Origin: Ilumatobacteraceae bacterium
Lineage (GTDB): Bacteria; Actinomycetota; Acidimicrobiia; Acidimicrobiales; Ilumatobacteraceae
Direction of reading: 5' to 3'
Assembly (NCBI GenBank): GCA_021299715.1
Contig: JAJTEL010000006.1
Coordinates: forward strand, 62,001-126,000
Length of the DNA: 64,000 nucleotides
This document shows positions 36,210 to 45,935 of the stretch, piece by piece. Each line of letters starts with the position of its first letter. Within the stretch, counting starts at the first letter, position 1. The notes under the pieces were generated by a model, which did no database searches, was not told the origin of the DNA, and saw nothing but the letters and a program-made list of their open reading frames with translations. Made by a program: the position numbers and the translations under genes.

Positions 36210-38042
36210 TTACTGTTCGTCCACGATTTCTGCATCAACAATGTCGTCATCCGATGCTGCGGATGCGCCCGAAGCAGACGAACCTGCTGCACCTGAGTCG
36301 CGAGCTGCTGCTTCGTACAACTTCTGGCTGAATGCCTGGCTTGCGCCCATCAAGGTTTCAGTAGCGGACTTGATTTGCTCGAGATCGTTTCCGGCAATTG
36401 CAGCCTTCAGTGCAGACAACGGGCCTTCAACAGCATCTTTCTCTTCGGCCGATACTTTGTCGCCTTGTTCACGCAAGACCTTTTCGGTTTGGTACACCAA
36501 TGAGTCTGCATTGTTGCGCACTTCGGCTTCGTCGCGACGACGGCGATCTTCTTCGGCGTGTGCCTCGGCGTCGCGAATCATCTCTTCAATCTTGTCCTTG
36601 CTTAAAGAACTTGAGTTGGTGACGGTCATTGACTGTTCTTTGTTTGTTGCACGGTCTTTTGCAGACACGTGAACGATTCCGTTTGCATCAATGTCGAAGG
36701 TGACTTCAATTTGTGGCATTCCACGAGGTGCTGGAGGCAAGTCGACCAATTGGAACTTGCCCAGCGATGTGTTGTAACTAGCCATTTCGCGTTCACCCTG
36801 AAGAACATTGATTTCTACAGAAGGCTGATTGTCGTCTGCTGTGGTGAACACTTCGGTACGACGTGTAGGAATGGTTGTGTTGCGCTCGATGAGCTTGGTC
36901 ATAACACCACCCTTGGTTTCAATTCCCAAGGAAAGTGGAGTGACGTCTAACAACAAAACGTCTTTTACGTCGCCCTTCATAACACCGGCCTGGATTGCTG
37001 CACCAACAGCCACCACTTCGTCCGGATTCACTGTCTTGTTTGGTTCTTTGCCGGTGAGCGACATAACAAGTTCTTGTGCTGCGGGCATACGTGTTGAGCC
37101 ACCGACGAGAATGACGTGATTGACCTGGTTCTTCGTGAGACCAGCATCTTTCAGTGCCTTTTCGAAAGCTACGCGACAACGCTCGATGAGATCAGCAGTC
37201 ATTTCCTGAAACTTGGAGCGCGACAGTGTTTCGTCGAGGTGCAATGGACCTTCTGCTGTTGCGGTGATGAACGGCAAGTTGATTTGTGTCTGCTGTGTTT
37301 GCGACAGTTCAATCTTTGCCTTCTCGGCTGCTTCCTTCAAACGTTGAAGCGCCATGCGGTCTTGCGACAGGTCTACGCCGTGCGCTGCTTTGAATTGTTG
37401 TACCAACCAGTCGATGATGCGTTGGTCCCAGTCGTCTCCACCCAAGTGCGTGTCACCGTGCGTGCTCTTTACTTCAACAACACCGCCACCAATTTCAAGA
37501 ACGGAAACGTCGAATGTTCCGCCACCAAGGTCGAACACCAAAATGGTTTCGTCTTCGGCGGCCTTCTCTAATCCGTATGCAAGCGCAGCGGCGGTTGGCT
37601 CGTTGATAATGCGCAACACGTTCAAGCCAGCAATTGCACCGGCTTCTTTTGTTGCGGTGCGCTGAGCGTCGTCGAAATAAGCGGGAACAGTAATAACAGC
37701 GTCGGTAACGGTGTCACCCAAGTACGCCTCTGCGTCGCGCTTCAACTTCATAAGTGTGCGTGCGCTGATTTCTTGCGGCGTGTACTTCTTGCCATCAATG
37801 TCTTCTGACTGCCACGCCTGGCCCATCTTGCTCTTGATGCTGCGGAATGTGCGGTCTGGGTTTGTAATGGCTTGACGCTTTGCCACTTCTCCCACCAACA
37901 CTTCGCCGGTCTTCGAGAACGCAACAATTGATGGAGTGGTGCGTGCACCTTCTGAGTTCGGGATGACGACTGCGTCGCCAGCTTCAAGAACGGCAACTAC
38001 TGAGTTGGTAGTTCCAAGGTCGATTCCGACTGCTTTTGCCAT
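36210..38042 (-). CDS. dnaK: Chaperone DnaK (Hsp70)
   Basis: The 610-residue protein has the Hsp70 signatures [29 protein letters not shown] and [17 protein letters not shown], a substrate-binding domain and a C-terminal acidic tail. It is the first gene of the heat-shock operon. ATG 38042 has GGAGAA six bases upstream. A -35/-10 pair and a HAIR-like palindrome lie upstream. Confidence 0.97.
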   Translation of the reverse strand: MAKAVGIDLGTTNSVVAVLEAGDAVVIPNSEGARTTPSIVAFSKTGEVLVGEVAKRQAITNPDRTFRSIKSKMGQAWQSEDIDGKKYTPQEISARTLMKLKRDAEAYLGDTVTDAVITVPAYFDDAQRTATKEAGAIAGLNVLRIINEPTAAALAYGLEKAAEDETILVFDLGGGTFDVSVLEIGGGVVEVKSTHGDTHLGGDDWDQRIIDWLVQQFKAAHGVDLSQDRMALQRLKEAAEKAKIELSQTQQTQINLPFITATAEGPLHLDETLSRSKFQEMTADLIERCRVAFEKALKDAGLTKNQVNHVILVGGSTRMPAAQELVMSLTGKEPNKTVNPDEVVAVGAAIQAGVMKGDVKDVLLLDVTPLSLGIETKGGVMTKLIERNTTIPTRRTEVFTTADDNQPSVEINVLQGEREMASYNTSLGKFQLVDLPPAPRGMPQIEVTFDIDANGIVHVSAKDRATNKEQSMTVTNSSSLSKDKIEEMIRDAEAHAEEDRRRRDEAEVRNNADSLVYQTEKVLREQGDKVSAEEKDAVEGPLSALKAAIAGNDLEQIKSATETLMGASQAFSQKLYEAAARDSGAAGSSASGASAASDDDIVDAEIVDEQ

Positions 38043-38091
38043 GGGGGGTTCTCCTGATCGTGGCCGAGGTTCGGCGTGGATAGATGTGGTC

Positions 38092-38120
38092 AGAATAAGG
38101 ACTTCAGGACCCCATCACAA
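38092..38120 (-). promoter_or_regulatory. Candidate dnaK promoter
   Basis: On the minus strand TTGTGA (38120-38115) is followed after 17 bases by TATTCT (38097-38092), a reasonable SigA-type -35/-10. It would give a leader of about 45 bases before dnaK. The HAIR-like site lies upstream of it. Confidence 0.5.
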
Positions 38121-38136
38121 CCCTTGTGACAGAAAA

Positions 38137-38157
38137 CTTGATACGAAGTGACTCAAC
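38137..38157. promoter_or_regulatory. HAIR-like HspR operator
   Basis: CTTGATA-CGAAGTG-ACTCAAC matches the HAIR consensus CTTGAGT-N7-ACTCAAG at 11 of 14 defined positions with exact spacing. Location upstream of dnaK, with hspR in the operon, supports it. The left arm is weaker (two mismatches). Confidence 0.75.
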
Positions 38158-38211
38158 TTTTGGAAAGCAGGAAAATTCGCCTCATCCAGGGGTCAGTTCT
38201 ACGATGGCGGC

Positions 38212-38961
38212 GTGCTTGGAAAACTTGTCCTCCTCCGCCACGGCCAAAGTACGTGGAACGAACTGAACCTCTTTACTGGGTGGCACGACGTACCCCTGTC
38301 GGCCCAGGGTGAGCGCGAAGCAGCCGACGCTGGCCAGGTGATGAAGGCAGCCGGGCTGACCTTTGACGTGGCTCATTCCTCTTTATTAACGCGGGCCTGC
38401 ATGACCTGCCACCTAGCCCTCAACGAGATGGGGCAAGTGTGGCTTCCAGTTGAGCGCCATTGGAAATGGAACGAACGCCACTACGGCGCACTACAGGGCC
38501 TCGACAAGAAAGCCACCACCGAAAAGCACGGTGAGGCACAAACCACGGCCTGGCGTCGCAGTTTCGACATTCCTCCTCCACCCGTTGACACCTCCAGCCC
38601 TGAGCACCCCGTGAACGATCCGCGCTACCGATTCATTGACCCAAAGGTGTTGCCTGCAACCGAATGTCTCAAAGATGTGGTGGCCAGAGTGGTTCCCCAT
38701 TTCATGGAAACAGTGGTGCCCCAATTACGAAATGGGATGAATGTCCTTGTTGCTGCGCATGGCAACTCATTGCGTGCACTGGTGATGTCTTTGGAAGGTA
38801 TTGCAGAAGCAGATATTGCCGGCCTCAATATCCCCACAGGTGTTCCACGCCTGTATTCATTGAGTGATTCGCTCGATGTGAACGATGTGTCGTACTTGGG
38901 TGACCAAGAGAAAATTCGTGTCGCCATTGAAGGTGTGGCCAATCAGGCAAAGGCCAAATAG
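38212..38961 (+). CDS. gpmA: 2,3-bisphosphoglycerate-dependent phosphoglycerate mutase
   Basis: The 249-residue protein begins with the histidine phosphatase motif LLRHGQSTWNE (H10), has ERHYGALQGLDK for substrate binding and VAAHGNSLRALV with the second catalytic His. It interconverts 3- and 2-phosphoglycerate in glycolysis. The GTG at 38212 is the start; a nearby ATG is out of frame. It is divergent from dnaK. Confidence 0.95.
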   Translation: MLGKLVLLRHGQSTWNELNLFTGWHDVPLSAQGEREAADAGQVMKAAGLTFDVAHSSLLTRACMTCHLALNEMGQVWLPVERHWKWNERHYGALQGLDKKATTEKHGEAQTTAWRRSFDIPPPPVDTSSPEHPVNDPRYRFIDPKVLPATECLKDVVARVVPHFMETVVPQLRNGMNVLVAAHGNSLRALVMSLEGIAEADIAGLNIPTGVPRLYSLSDSLDVNDVSYLGDQEKIRVAIEGVANQAKAK

Positions 38962-39068
38962 CCAATTCCACTCACGCATGTAGATGCACGTCACATGTGA
39001 CAACTCTCAACACATCTCTTGTGCTTCAGTGAAAAATCACCCGTTGAAAGTGGATTACACTTATTCAC

Positions 39069-39494
39069 ATGGCAAGCACAAAGTCCACCGTTGATCACCT
39101 TCGCAACATTGCACTCTTCTCCGAGTGCTCCACTAAGGAGCTCGGTCTTGTTGTGAAGAACTCCACCGAGAGAGTTCTTAAAGCCGGAACCATCATCATG
39201 GATCAAGGCCAAACTGGTCGCGAGGCGTACGTAATTCTCGAAGGCTCCGCCACTGTGAAGCGCAACGGCAAGAAGATTGGTACTGCAAAGGCCGGCTCGG
39301 TCATTGGTGAACTTTCTTTGCTCGACCATGGTCCTCGCACCGCCGCCGTCATTGCCGATTCTGATGTTCGCTTGCTGGTTGTGTCAGAGCGTGCCCTGAA
39401 AGGCGCCATCGACAACATTCCGGCAATCTCTCGCAAGTTGCTGAAGGCACTTGCCACCCGAGTTCGCGAACTCGACCGCGCCCATTACGGCTGA
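39069..39494 (+). CDS. Stand-alone cyclic nucleotide-binding domain protein
   Basis: The 141 residues hold only a cNMP-binding beta-roll: LFSECSTKELG at the start, GREAYVILEGSATVKRNGK, and the phosphate-binding cassette region VIGELSLLDHGPRTAAVIAD, where the usual Arg follows (R-T-A-A). No helix-turn-helix or other output domain is visible. It may regulate a partner protein by binding cAMP or c-di-GMP, or be structural. Two tandem GC-rich hairpins lie in the 78 bases after it, before the Fe-S reductase. Confidence 0.85.
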   Translation: MASTKSTVDHLRNIALFSECSTKELGLVVKNSTERVLKAGTIIMDQGQTGREAYVILEGSATVKRNGKKIGTAKAGSVIGELSLLDHGPRTAAVIADSDVRLLVVSERALKGAIDNIPAISRKLLKALATRVRELDRAHYG

Positions 39495-39572
39495 TTTTTC
39501 GCCCGCATCGGGCATGTCACATCCCTGCGGAGCAGGGCTTAGTCCCCTGTCGGCACTAGCGTTGTGTTCGCT

Positions 39573-41846
39573 ATGAGTACGAACGCAGCACCTGCCACAG
39601 AGAAGGGGCCAAAGCGCCTTCGTCCCTACCAACTTTCGATTGCCATCGGAATTGGAATGGGCACTTTCACCCTCTTGTCGGGCATTGTCCCCAACTTCAC
39701 CGGATGGCACAGCACATCCGACATTCACCGCGAAGTATTCGGTGGCATCCCAAGTGCTCTGAAGGTTGCGTTCTACACCGTTATGCCAGTCATGTTGGTG
39801 TGGGGTTCATTCCGTTTCGCAGACCGCATTCGCAACTGGGAACGTGGTGCGCCGGACCGTCGCAGAACAACTGCCAAAAATGCCAAGCGTCGTCTTGCCG
39901 ATTACCGAGCTGGCGTCTACATGCGCACTTTGTTGCGTGATGGAGCCGCTGGCCTTATGCACTCCATGATCTATTTCGGTTTCTTGGTGTTGTTGGGAGT
40001 TACAACAACGTTGGAAATCGATCACCAGTTGCCCGAATCATTGAAGTTCTTGCACGGTGGCGTGTACCAGAGCTACGCGTTCATTGGCGACCTTGGTGGC
40101 CTTGTCTTCACCGTTGGAGTGTTGTGGGCCATCGTTCGCCGATACATCCAACAGCCCTACCGCATTCGCATTAAGACAAAAGCCGAACACGGAGTCATCC
40201 TCGGAGTACTGCTTGCGCTTGGACTCACCGGATTTGCTGCAGAAATGTTCCGTATTGCTGCATCAACTGCAGCAGGAAAAGACATGGGCTTTGAGGTGTG
40301 GTCATTCGTTGGCTACCCACTTGCACAAACAGTCGACGGTCTGTCGCTCGGAGCTTTAGAAAACTGGCACCAAGCAATGTGGATTACCCACGTTCTGGCA
40401 TTTATTGCATTCCTTGCAATTCTCCCCATCACCATGCTTCGTCACATCTTCACCTCACCGTTGAACATGTACTTGAAAGATCGTGATCGTCCCAAGGGTG
40501 CAATGCGCGCCATGCCAAACCTCACCGAAACATCTCTTGAATCATTTGGTGCTTCCGTTGTTGAGGACTTCACATGGAAGCAATTGTTGGACACCGACGC
40601 ATGCACTATGTGCGGTCGTTGCACCAGCGTGTGCCCCGCACATGCAACAGGCAAGCCTCTTGACCCACGCGAAATTGTGTTGAAGACCGGCGAAGTAATG
40701 GCAGCCACTGCGTCACACGCACCTGGTGGCAAAGTGTCTCCGCCATTGTCTGTTGATTCTGAAATCACCATTGGTGCCAACTCGTTGTTCGAGCGCATTA
40801 GTTCTGAAGAAATTTGGTCTTGCACCACGTGTAAGGCATGCGACGAGATCTGTCCGGTGAACATCGAAATTCTCGACAAGATTCTCGACATGCGTCGCTA
40901 TCTGTCATTGATGGAATCGAACTTCCCTGCAGAACTTGGTAACGCATACCGCGCTATGGAAAACCAGGGCAACCCATGGGGCATGAACCAGAACGATCGT
41001 GCCGATTGGGCAAAGGATCTCAACGTTGAGGTTGTAGACCCAGGCGCAGCGTTCAACCACGAATACCTCTACTGGGTGGGCTGTGCTGGTTCGTTCGATG
41101 ACAAGAACAAGAAGGTCACGCAAGCAATGGCCAAGTTGTTGGAGCGCGCAGGCGTCGACGTTGCAATTCTTGGACCAAGCGAAATGTGCACCGGCGACTC
41201 TGCTCGTCGTTCAGGCAACGAGTACTTGTTCCAAATGCTCGCCTTGCCAAACATTGAAATGATGAACGGCATGGGCGTGAAGAAGATCATCACACAGTGC
41301 CCACACTGTTTCAACACATTGAAGAACGAGTACCCGCAATTGGGTGGCAACTACGAAGTTGTTCACCACAGCGAGTTCCTTGAACACCTCATTGACACTG
41401 GCCAACTCGACATGCGCAATGCATCGTTGGAAGACCGCATTGTGTATCACGACTCGTGCTACTTGGGCCGTCACAACGACGTGTACATGGCACCACGCAA
41501 AGTTGTTGGCTCCATCAAGGGTCTACAAATTGTGGAGATGCCACGTAACGGCACCAAGGGAATGTGCTGTGGCGCAGGCGGTGCACGTATGTGGATGGAA
41601 GAGTCCATCGGCGTCAAGGTGAACGACGAGCGCGCGCAAGAAGCAATCAGCACTGGTGCTGGTCGCGTGGCCACCGCATGTCCGTTCTGCTACATCATGT
41701 TGGATGACGGCGTGAAGGCTGCTGGTGCTGAAGAAGATCAGGTAAAGGTTGCCGACATTGCCATTCACGTGCTGGAAGCACTGGAAAATGGCGAAAAGGC
41801 GCTCGCGGCTGCAGATGCTCCGCTTGCTGCTAGCCCTGGGGAATAG
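39573..41846 (+). CDS. Membrane Fe-S oxidoreductase (HdrD-like, Rv0338c-type)
   Basis: The 757-residue protein has an N-terminal membrane part with about five to six helices, resembling nitrate reductase gamma. Two 4Fe-4S motifs follow, CTMCGRCTSVCP near 343 and CTTCKACDEICP near 416. Two CCG domains come next, the last one including CCGAGGARMWMEE near 663. It likely passes electrons to or from the quinone pool. A GTG three codons upstream is also possible. The gene faces the aminotransferase, as I recall for Rv0338c and Rv0337c. Confidence 0.88.
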   Translation: MSTNAAPATEKGPKRLRPYQLSIAIGIGMGTFTLLSGIVPNFTGWHSTSDIHREVFGGIPSALKVAFYTVMPVMLVWGSFRFADRIRNWERGAPDRRRTTAKNAKRRLADYRAGVYMRTLLRDGAAGLMHSMIYFGFLVLLGVTTTLEIDHQLPESLKFLHGGVYQSYAFIGDLGGLVFTVGVLWAIVRRYIQQPYRIRIKTKAEHGVILGVLLALGLTGFAAEMFRIAASTAAGKDMGFEVWSFVGYPLAQTVDGLSLGALENWHQAMWITHVLAFIAFLAILPITMLRHIFTSPLNMYLKDRDRPKGAMRAMPNLTETSLESFGASVVEDFTWKQLLDTDACTMCGRCTSVCPAHATGKPLDPREIVLKTGEVMAATASHAPGGKVSPPLSVDSEITIGANSLFERISSEEIWSCTTCKACDEICPVNIEILDKILDMRRYLSLMESNFPAELGNAYRAMENQGNPWGMNQNDRADWAKDLNVEVVDPGAAFNHEYLYWVGCAGSFDDKNKKVTQAMAKLLERAGVDVAILGPSEMCTGDSARRSGNEYLFQMLALPNIEMMNGMGVKKIITQCPHCFNTLKNEYPQLGGNYEVVHHSEFLEHLIDTGQLDMRNASLEDRIVYHDSCYLGRHNDVYMAPRKVVGSIKGLQIVEMPRNGTKGMCCGAGGARMWMEESIGVKVNDERAQEAISTGAGRVATACPFCYIMLDDGVKAAGAEEDQVKVADIAIHVLEALENGEKALAAADAPLAASPGE

Positions 41847-41883
41847 TTACTCGTAACAGTTCCCTACCAACTGAGTGGATGCA

Positions 41884-43110
41884 CTAGTCCTTTGGGGGAG
41901 TCCACGTGGACAAGAAACGTCCGAGTCGACCAATTGCTTCGGTGAGATCTTTAGCCCATGGCAAAGTCACGATGCGCAAGTGGTCTGGTGTTGGCCAGTT
42001 AAAGCCAGTGCCTTGCACTAACAACACATGTTCAGCACGTAAAAAGTCGAGAACAAAACGACGATCATCTTCAATGGGATACATCTCGCGATCGAGTTTT
42101 GGAAACACATACAACGCACCTTTAGGGGTCACACAGGACACGCCAGGAATTTCTTCGAGTGCCTTCACTGCTGCATCACGTTGTGCAAGAAGACGACCTC
42201 CAGGAAGGATGAGATCGTTAATGCTTTGGCGACCACCCAATGCGGTTTGAATTGCATGCTGCGCCGGCACATTTGGGCACAAACGCATGTTGGTCAACAT
42301 GTTGATGCCCTCTATGTAGCTTGCCGCGTGTTTGCGTGGCCCGGTCACCATCATCCAGCCAGCACGAAAACCGGCCAAGCGATATGCCTTAGAAATTCCG
42401 TTGAAAGTGAACGTCAGAACTTCTGGTGCAACAGAGGAGAACGTGTGATGCACGGCGTCGTCGTACAAAATCTTGTCGTAGATCTCGTCTGCGAAGACAA
42501 CAAGATTGTGCTCTAACGCAAGATCGGCAATGTCGCGAAGAACTTTCTTGGTGTACACAGCGCCTGTTGGGTTGTTGGGGTTAATAACAACAATGGCGCG
42601 AGTGCGAGGAGTGATCTTGGAACGAATGTCTTCAAGATCTGGATTCCATGAATCATTTTCGTCGCACATGTAATGCACTGGCGTACCACCAGCAAGGCTT
42701 GTCGATGCTGTCCACAACGGATAATCAGGTGCGGGAATAAGAACTTCGTCGTCCTGGTCAAGGAGAGCATTCATGGCTATCTGAATAAGTTCACTAACTC
42801 CGTTTCCCAACCAGATGTCATCGGGATCGGTGATGTCTATTCCTTGAAGTTGGTAGTGCTGCACGATTGCAGTTCGAGCACTACGAATTCCTTGCGAGTC
42901 TGAGTAACCCTGTGATTCTGAAAGATGGCGAACAACATCCACCAAAATTTCTGGCGGTGCTTCAAAACCAAAAGGCGCGGGATTACCAATATTTAGTTTG
43001 GTAATGCGATGACCTTGTTCTTCTAGACGCTTTGCTTCCACCAGAACGGGACCGCGAATGTCATACAAGACATCTTCCAGCTTGTGCGACTGGTGAATTT
43101 CTGAGGGCAT
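41884..43110 (-). CDS. PLP-dependent aminotransferase (AlaA/AspC-like)
   Basis: The 408-residue fold-type I enzyme has NIGNPAPFGF, VVINPNNPTGAVY, DEIYDKILYD (PLP-binding Asp/Tyr), and FNGISKAYRLAGFRAGW with the Schiff-base Lys. It is closest to the AlaA group, making alanine from pyruvate and glutamate. It lies three bases from dcd on the same strand. Confidence 0.92.
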   Translation of the reverse strand: MPSEIHQSHKLEDVLYDIRGPVLVEAKRLEEQGHRITKLNIGNPAPFGFEAPPEILVDVVRHLSESQGYSDSQGIRSARTAIVQHYQLQGIDITDPDDIWLGNGVSELIQIAMNALLDQDDEVLIPAPDYPLWTASTSLAGGTPVHYMCDENDSWNPDLEDIRSKITPRTRAIVVINPNNPTGAVYTKKVLRDIADLALEHNLVVFADEIYDKILYDDAVHHTFSSVAPEVLTFTFNGISKAYRLAGFRAGWMMVTGPRKHAASYIEGINMLTNMRLCPNVPAQHAIQTALGGRQSINDLILPGGRLLAQRDAAVKALEEIPGVSCVTPKGALYVFPKLDREMYPIEDDRRFVLDFLRAEHVLLVQGTGFNWPTPDHLRIVTLPWAKDLTEAIGRLGRFLSTWTPPKD

Positions 43111-43112
43111 GA

Positions 43113-43676
43113 CTATTTGAAGTTCTCGAAATAGCGACTAGGAGTAGGACCGCGTTGACCCTGATACTTCGAGCCTTGAGCGCCTGAGCCGTATGGCTTC
43201 TCGGCGGGTGATGTCATGGTGATGAAACTGATCTGACCAATCTTCATGCCTGGATACAAGGTGATGGGAAGGTTGGCAAGGTTGGCGAGTTCCAAAGTGA
43301 CGTGACCATCAAACCCAGCGTCAATAAACCCAGCCGTGGAGTGAATAACAAGGCCAAGACGACCCAGCGAGCTCTTGCCTTCGACGCGAGCCACCAAATT
43401 GTTTGGCACACCAACGCGTTCCAAAGTGGAGCCCAGCACGAACTCGCCCGGATGCAAGAGGAAAGCTTCGCCATCGGCAACTTCCACCAGTTCGGTGAGG
43501 CCGGTGAGATCTTGCTTCACATCGAGAACTGCTGCGGTGTGGTTACGAAAGACACGAAAGAGGTTCGAGACCTTCACGTCAATGCTGCTGGGCTGAACGC
43601 AGGACTCGTCGAAGGGTTCAATGATGATGCGTCCTGCTGCCAGGTCTGCGCGAAGGTCACGGTCGGAAAGAATCAC
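43113..43676 (-). CDS. dcd: dCTP deaminase
   Basis: The GTG at 43676 gives 187 residues, near the family length; an upstream in-frame ATG lies in the hairpin region and is rejected. Motifs include [31 protein letters not shown], and [18 protein letters not shown] with the catalytic Glu. It converts dCTP to dUTP, or in the bifunctional type to dUMP. It is in an operon with the aminotransferase. Confidence 0.94.
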   Translation of the reverse strand: MILSDRDLRADLAAGRIIIEPFDESCVQPSSIDVKVSNLFRVFRNHTAAVLDVKQDLTGLTELVEVADGEAFLLHPGEFVLGSTLERVGVPNNLVARVEGKSSLGRLGLVIHSTAGFIDAGFDGHVTLELANLANLPITLYPGMKIGQISFITMTSPAEKPYGSGAQGSKYQGQRGPTPSRYFENFK

Positions 43677-43692
43677 AGAGGAAACCCTAGCG

Positions 43693-43722
43693 AAATGCCC
43701 CCCTCTCACGAGGGGGGCATTT
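43693..43722 (-). terminator. Strong hairpin between mmpL and dcd
   Basis: A perfect 13-bp stem 43693-43705 with 43710-43722 (AAATGCCCCCCTC and complement) has a TCAC/GTGA loop. No T run follows on either strand, so it may terminate weakly or protect mRNA ends. It is placed between the mmpL stop and the dcd start. Confidence 0.55.
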
Positions 43723-43742
43723 ACACAGAACGAGAGTATTTC

Positions 43743-45872
43743 TTAGTGGGTGAAGGAAATCTCGGGGAGCACCTTGGCCATCCACTTGGGTATGTACCAC
43801 GCCTTCTTATCCAAAAGACCAAGAAGGGCAGGCACCAACATCATTCGAATGACAGTGGCGTCCAAGAGCACCGCCACAGCCAGGGTGATTCCTAGCTCAG
43901 TAGGTGGAATAGGTCCCGTCACACCAAAAGCGATGAACACCACAATCATGATGAGTGCCGCATTCGTAATGGGTCGACCTGTTCGGGCGATTCCTTCACG
44001 AACCGCGATCTGTGTGTCCCCGGATTTCTCATGGTGTTCCTTGATGGATGCCAACAGGAACAGCTGATAGTCCATGGACAATCCGAATAGCAGAGCGAAG
44101 AAGAACAATGGAGCCCACGCATTAATGAACCCTTGATGCTCTATCCCAATGAGACTTGCGCCGAATCCATGCTGGAAGACCAATGTGGCAAATCCAAAAC
44201 TTGAAGCAACGCTGATGAGGTTCAACACAATGGATGCAACGGCGATAGTGAGACTGCGGAAGACCACCAAGAGCAACAAGAATGCAACCAACATGATGAG
44301 ACCAACAGCTAGCGGTGCGCTAGAGATAAGAGCGTCGGTGAGGTCGTGGTTCTGAGTTCCTGGACCACCGACGAGAGTACTTGGCGACACTTTCTGTACT
44401 GCAGTGCGCAGACGGCCGGTCATGTCTTGTGTTTCTTCTGAACTACCACCTGTCTTTGCAAACGCACGAACAACGGTGCGACCTTCGGCCGACTTCACTC
44501 CCATGGGAGCAACCATCATTGTGTTGCGGTCAGAGGCCACAACGTCGACGATCTTCTGTGCATCGGCTTCAGGTGTTGTTATATAGAACGGTGCAACCGC
44601 ACCAGGTCCGAATGCGGAAACCACCGCATCGTTTCCGTCACGACTCTGTGCACCTTTGTCCACCACTGTTGCATCCGGCATTCCTAATCGCATGGAAAGT
44701 GCTGGAGCGGCGAGCGCAAGCATGAGAACCAATCCGACAATCAAAGTGCGACGTGGCTTCCACAAAGCCTTCGATGTCCAACGCGCCCAACGGCCTTCGG
44801 CGGCTCGGTCCGGATCTTCCTTTGCACGATTCACCAAGACTTTGTCGCCCAAACCAGCAAGAACTGCAGGAAGCAAAGTTAATGATGCTGCTGCAACTGC
44901 GATAACAGACACAATCATTCCAAAAGCCATGGCCCGAAACACCATGATGGGAACAAAGAAGAGTGCAGCTAGTGACAACACAACGGTAAGCGCGGATAAG
45001 AACACGGCCTTGCCTGCTGTCTCTAATGCACCAGCCATTGCTTCGGGCATTACTTTTCCTTCTTCGCGTTCTTCTCGGTATCGAGACACGATGAACAAGC
45101 TGTAGTCAATACCAACGGCAAGACCAATCATCATTGAGAAGTTCATTGACCACACAGACAATGGCGTGATAGCACTTGCCAAGTTGATGACTGCGAATCC
45201 AACTGCAATTCCGGCAATGGCCAAAATCAGTGGCACACCTGCAGCAATTGCAGAACCGAACGCAATGAACAACAGAATCAATGTTGGAAGGCCTGACAAA
45301 AGTTCTGCCTTGTGCAATGCCTTTTCATTTTCTTTATTGAAGTCTTCCCACATTGCCCATTCGCCAGTTGCGTTCGCAACGGTGCCTTCGGGAAGTTGTT
45401 GTTCGTCCAACCACTCCATGAGATGCCCGGCTGAAATAGGAAGATCTGCATCTTCGGTTCCTTCCAACATCACGGGGATGATGATGGTTTTGCCGTCCAT
45501 AGAGATAAGACCAGATTCTTTCGGCATCTCTAGTGGGTTCATTGCGCCGGCGCTACCTGGGGCTGTTGAAGCGCCCGTCGCCAATGTCTGTACAGCCTGT
45601 GGACTGGTCTGAACTGACTGGTCTTGTTGAACCACGATCATGGCGGCTTCAGCTCCAACCTGTGGGAACTGAGTACGTAATTCGTTGCGGACAATTTGTG
45701 CTTCTGAACCTTGGGCATCCCACCCAGCTCCAGACAATGCGCTGGTGAGCGAGATTGCTAAGGGTGCTGCGGCGACAGTAAGAATCGCCCACAAAAGCAT
45801 CACGGTTTTCTTTTTGGCCACAGAGAATCTCGCGATGCTGGCGAGGGGGCCATGTGCTGGAGGTGTTTTCAT
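43743..45872 (-). CDS. MMPL-family RND exporter
   Basis: The 709-residue protein has an N-terminal helix, a large extracytoplasmic loop, a bundle of five to six helices, then the same again: the MMPL two-half layout with about 12 helices. The segment GLAVGIDYSLFIVSRYREER and its equivalent GLSMDYQLFLLASIKEHHEK are the Asp-Tyr proton-relay motifs of each half. Related proteins export lipids or drugs. ATG 45872 lies within about eight bases of a likely -10, so the mRNA may be leaderless. A CsoR-type palindrome overlaps the promoter region. Confidence 0.93.
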   Translation of the reverse strand: MKTPPAHGPLASIARFSVAKKKTVMLLWAILTVAAAPLAISLTSALSGAGWDAQGSEAQIVRNELRTQFPQVGAEAAMIVVQQDQSVQTSPQAVQTLATGASTAPGSAGAMNPLEMPKESGLISMDGKTIIIPVMLEGTEDADLPISAGHLMEWLDEQQLPEGTVANATGEWAMWEDFNKENEKALHKAELLSGLPTLILLFIAFGSAIAAGVPLILAIAGIAVGFAVINLASAITPLSVWSMNFSMMIGLAVGIDYSLFIVSRYREEREEGKVMPEAMAGALETAGKAVFLSALTVVLSLAALFFVPIMVFRAMAFGMIVSVIAVAAASLTLLPAVLAGLGDKVLVNRAKEDPDRAAEGRWARWTSKALWKPRRTLIVGLVLMLALAAPALSMRLGMPDATVVDKGAQSRDGNDAVVSAFGPGAVAPFYITTPEADAQKIVDVVASDRNTMMVAPMGVKSAEGRTVVRAFAKTGGSSEETQDMTGRLRTAVQKVSPSTLVGGPGTQNHDLTDALISSAPLAVGLIMLVAFLLLLVVFRSLTIAVASIVLNLISVASSFGFATLVFQHGFGASLIGIEHQGFINAWAPLFFFALLFGLSMDYQLFLLASIKEHHEKSGDTQIAVREGIARTGRPITNAALIMIVVFIAFGVTGPIPPTELGITLAVAVLLDATVIRMMLVPALLGLLDKKAWYIPKWMAKVLPEISFTH

Positions 45873-45888
45873 AAGTATCGACTATACC

Positions 45889-45904
45889 ATACCCCCTAGG
45901 GTAT
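45889..45904. promoter_or_regulatory. CsoR/CstR-type operator palindrome
   Basis: ATACCC-CCTA-GGGTAT is a perfect 6-4-6 inverted repeat of the TACCC-N4-GGGTA form used by CsoR-family repressors (copper, persulfide or formaldehyde sensors). It lies between the divergent mmpL and DUF2892 genes. TATAGT (45881-45886, minus) and TATACT (45904-45909, plus) flank it as candidate -10 boxes. No CsoR gene is in the window. Confidence 0.75.
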
Positions 45905-45935
45905 ATACTCACTTCACCGTCAAAAGGAGACCCCT

